Assembly: GCA_029856375.1 (NCBI GenBank)
Contig: JAHQWX010000110.1
Coordinates: 1-6,435, forward strand
From: Promethearchaeia archaeon
Lineage (GTDB): Archaea; Asgardarchaeota; Lokiarchaeia; Sigyniarchaeales; SOKP01
DNA: 6,435 nucleotides
Reading direction: 5' to 3'
Part shown: one piece after another, positions 6,431 through 6,435 of the stretch
Layout of the letters: every line of letters starts with the position of its first letter
How positions within the stretch are numbered: the stretch's first letter is position 1
Program-made: the position numbers and the translations under genes
Notes under the pieces: generated by a model
Seen by the model: the letters and a program-made list of their open reading frames with translations, nothing else
The model's database searches: none
What the model was told of the DNA's origin: nothing

Positions 6431-6435
6431 ATGGA
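6431..6435 (+). CDS. Start of a divergent gene, cut by the window edge
   Basis: Only ATG GA is present. The call rests on the GAGGAG site seven bases upstream and on a TATA-like element about 60 bases upstream. Nothing can be said about the product. It would be transcribed away from the coiled-coil gene and may share its control region. Confidence 0.45.

Overview
The window looks like AT-rich archaeal chromosomal DNA. The strongest evidence is an intact bifunctional Fae-Hps gene (formaldehyde-activating enzyme fused to 3-hexulose-6-phosphate synthase), a fusion known mainly from archaea. AT-rich TATA/BRE-like promoter candidates and purine-rich Shine-Dalgarno sites fit the same reading. An Asgard or other mesophilic archaeal source is possible, because one unknown protein has a gelsolin-like segment of a kind I associate with Asgard genomes. 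That is inference only. I see no tRNA, rRNA, CRISPR array, insertion sequence or transposase.

Layout. (1) Positions 1-4052 hold a plus-strand cluster. It starts with the 3' part of a UDP-glucose 6-dehydrogenase-like gene, cut by the window edge. After a 19-nt gap comes an unknown soluble 278-residue protein, and after a further 25-nt gap (with the start chosen here) a large GH94-type glycoside-phosphorylase-like enzyme of 888 residues. The tight same-strand spacing suggests one operon for intracellular sugar or UDP-sugar metabolism. (2) Positions 4053-4197 are an intergenic regulatory region with a T-rich possible terminator, a TATA-like element and two inverted repeats. (3) Positions 4198-5454 encode Fae-Hps. 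(4) A convergent gap of 50 nt with a pyrimidine-rich tract follows. (5) Positions 5505-6308 on the minus strand encode an unrecognised 267-residue coiled-coil, charge-rich protein. (6) Positions 6309-6430 form a divergent intergenic region with a near-perfect 25-bp palindrome, an AT-rich bidirectional promoter candidate and a good Shine-Dalgarno site. (7) A new plus-strand gene appears to begin at 6431, but only its first bases are present.

How the genes may work together. A GH94 phosphorylase would release a sugar 1-phosphate, which after conversion to UDP-glucose could feed the dehydrogenase to UDP-glucuronate. The unknown protein between them may belong to the same process. Fae-Hps has its own regulatory region and probably a separate job: making ribulose 5-phosphate from fructose 6-phosphate (reverse ribulose monophosphate route) while capturing the released formaldehyde on tetrahydromethanopterin. 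The partner isomerase (Phi/HxlB) is not in the window. The most original signals are the unknown protein in the sugar operon, the divergent coiled-coil gene, and the operator-like palindromes at two promoters.
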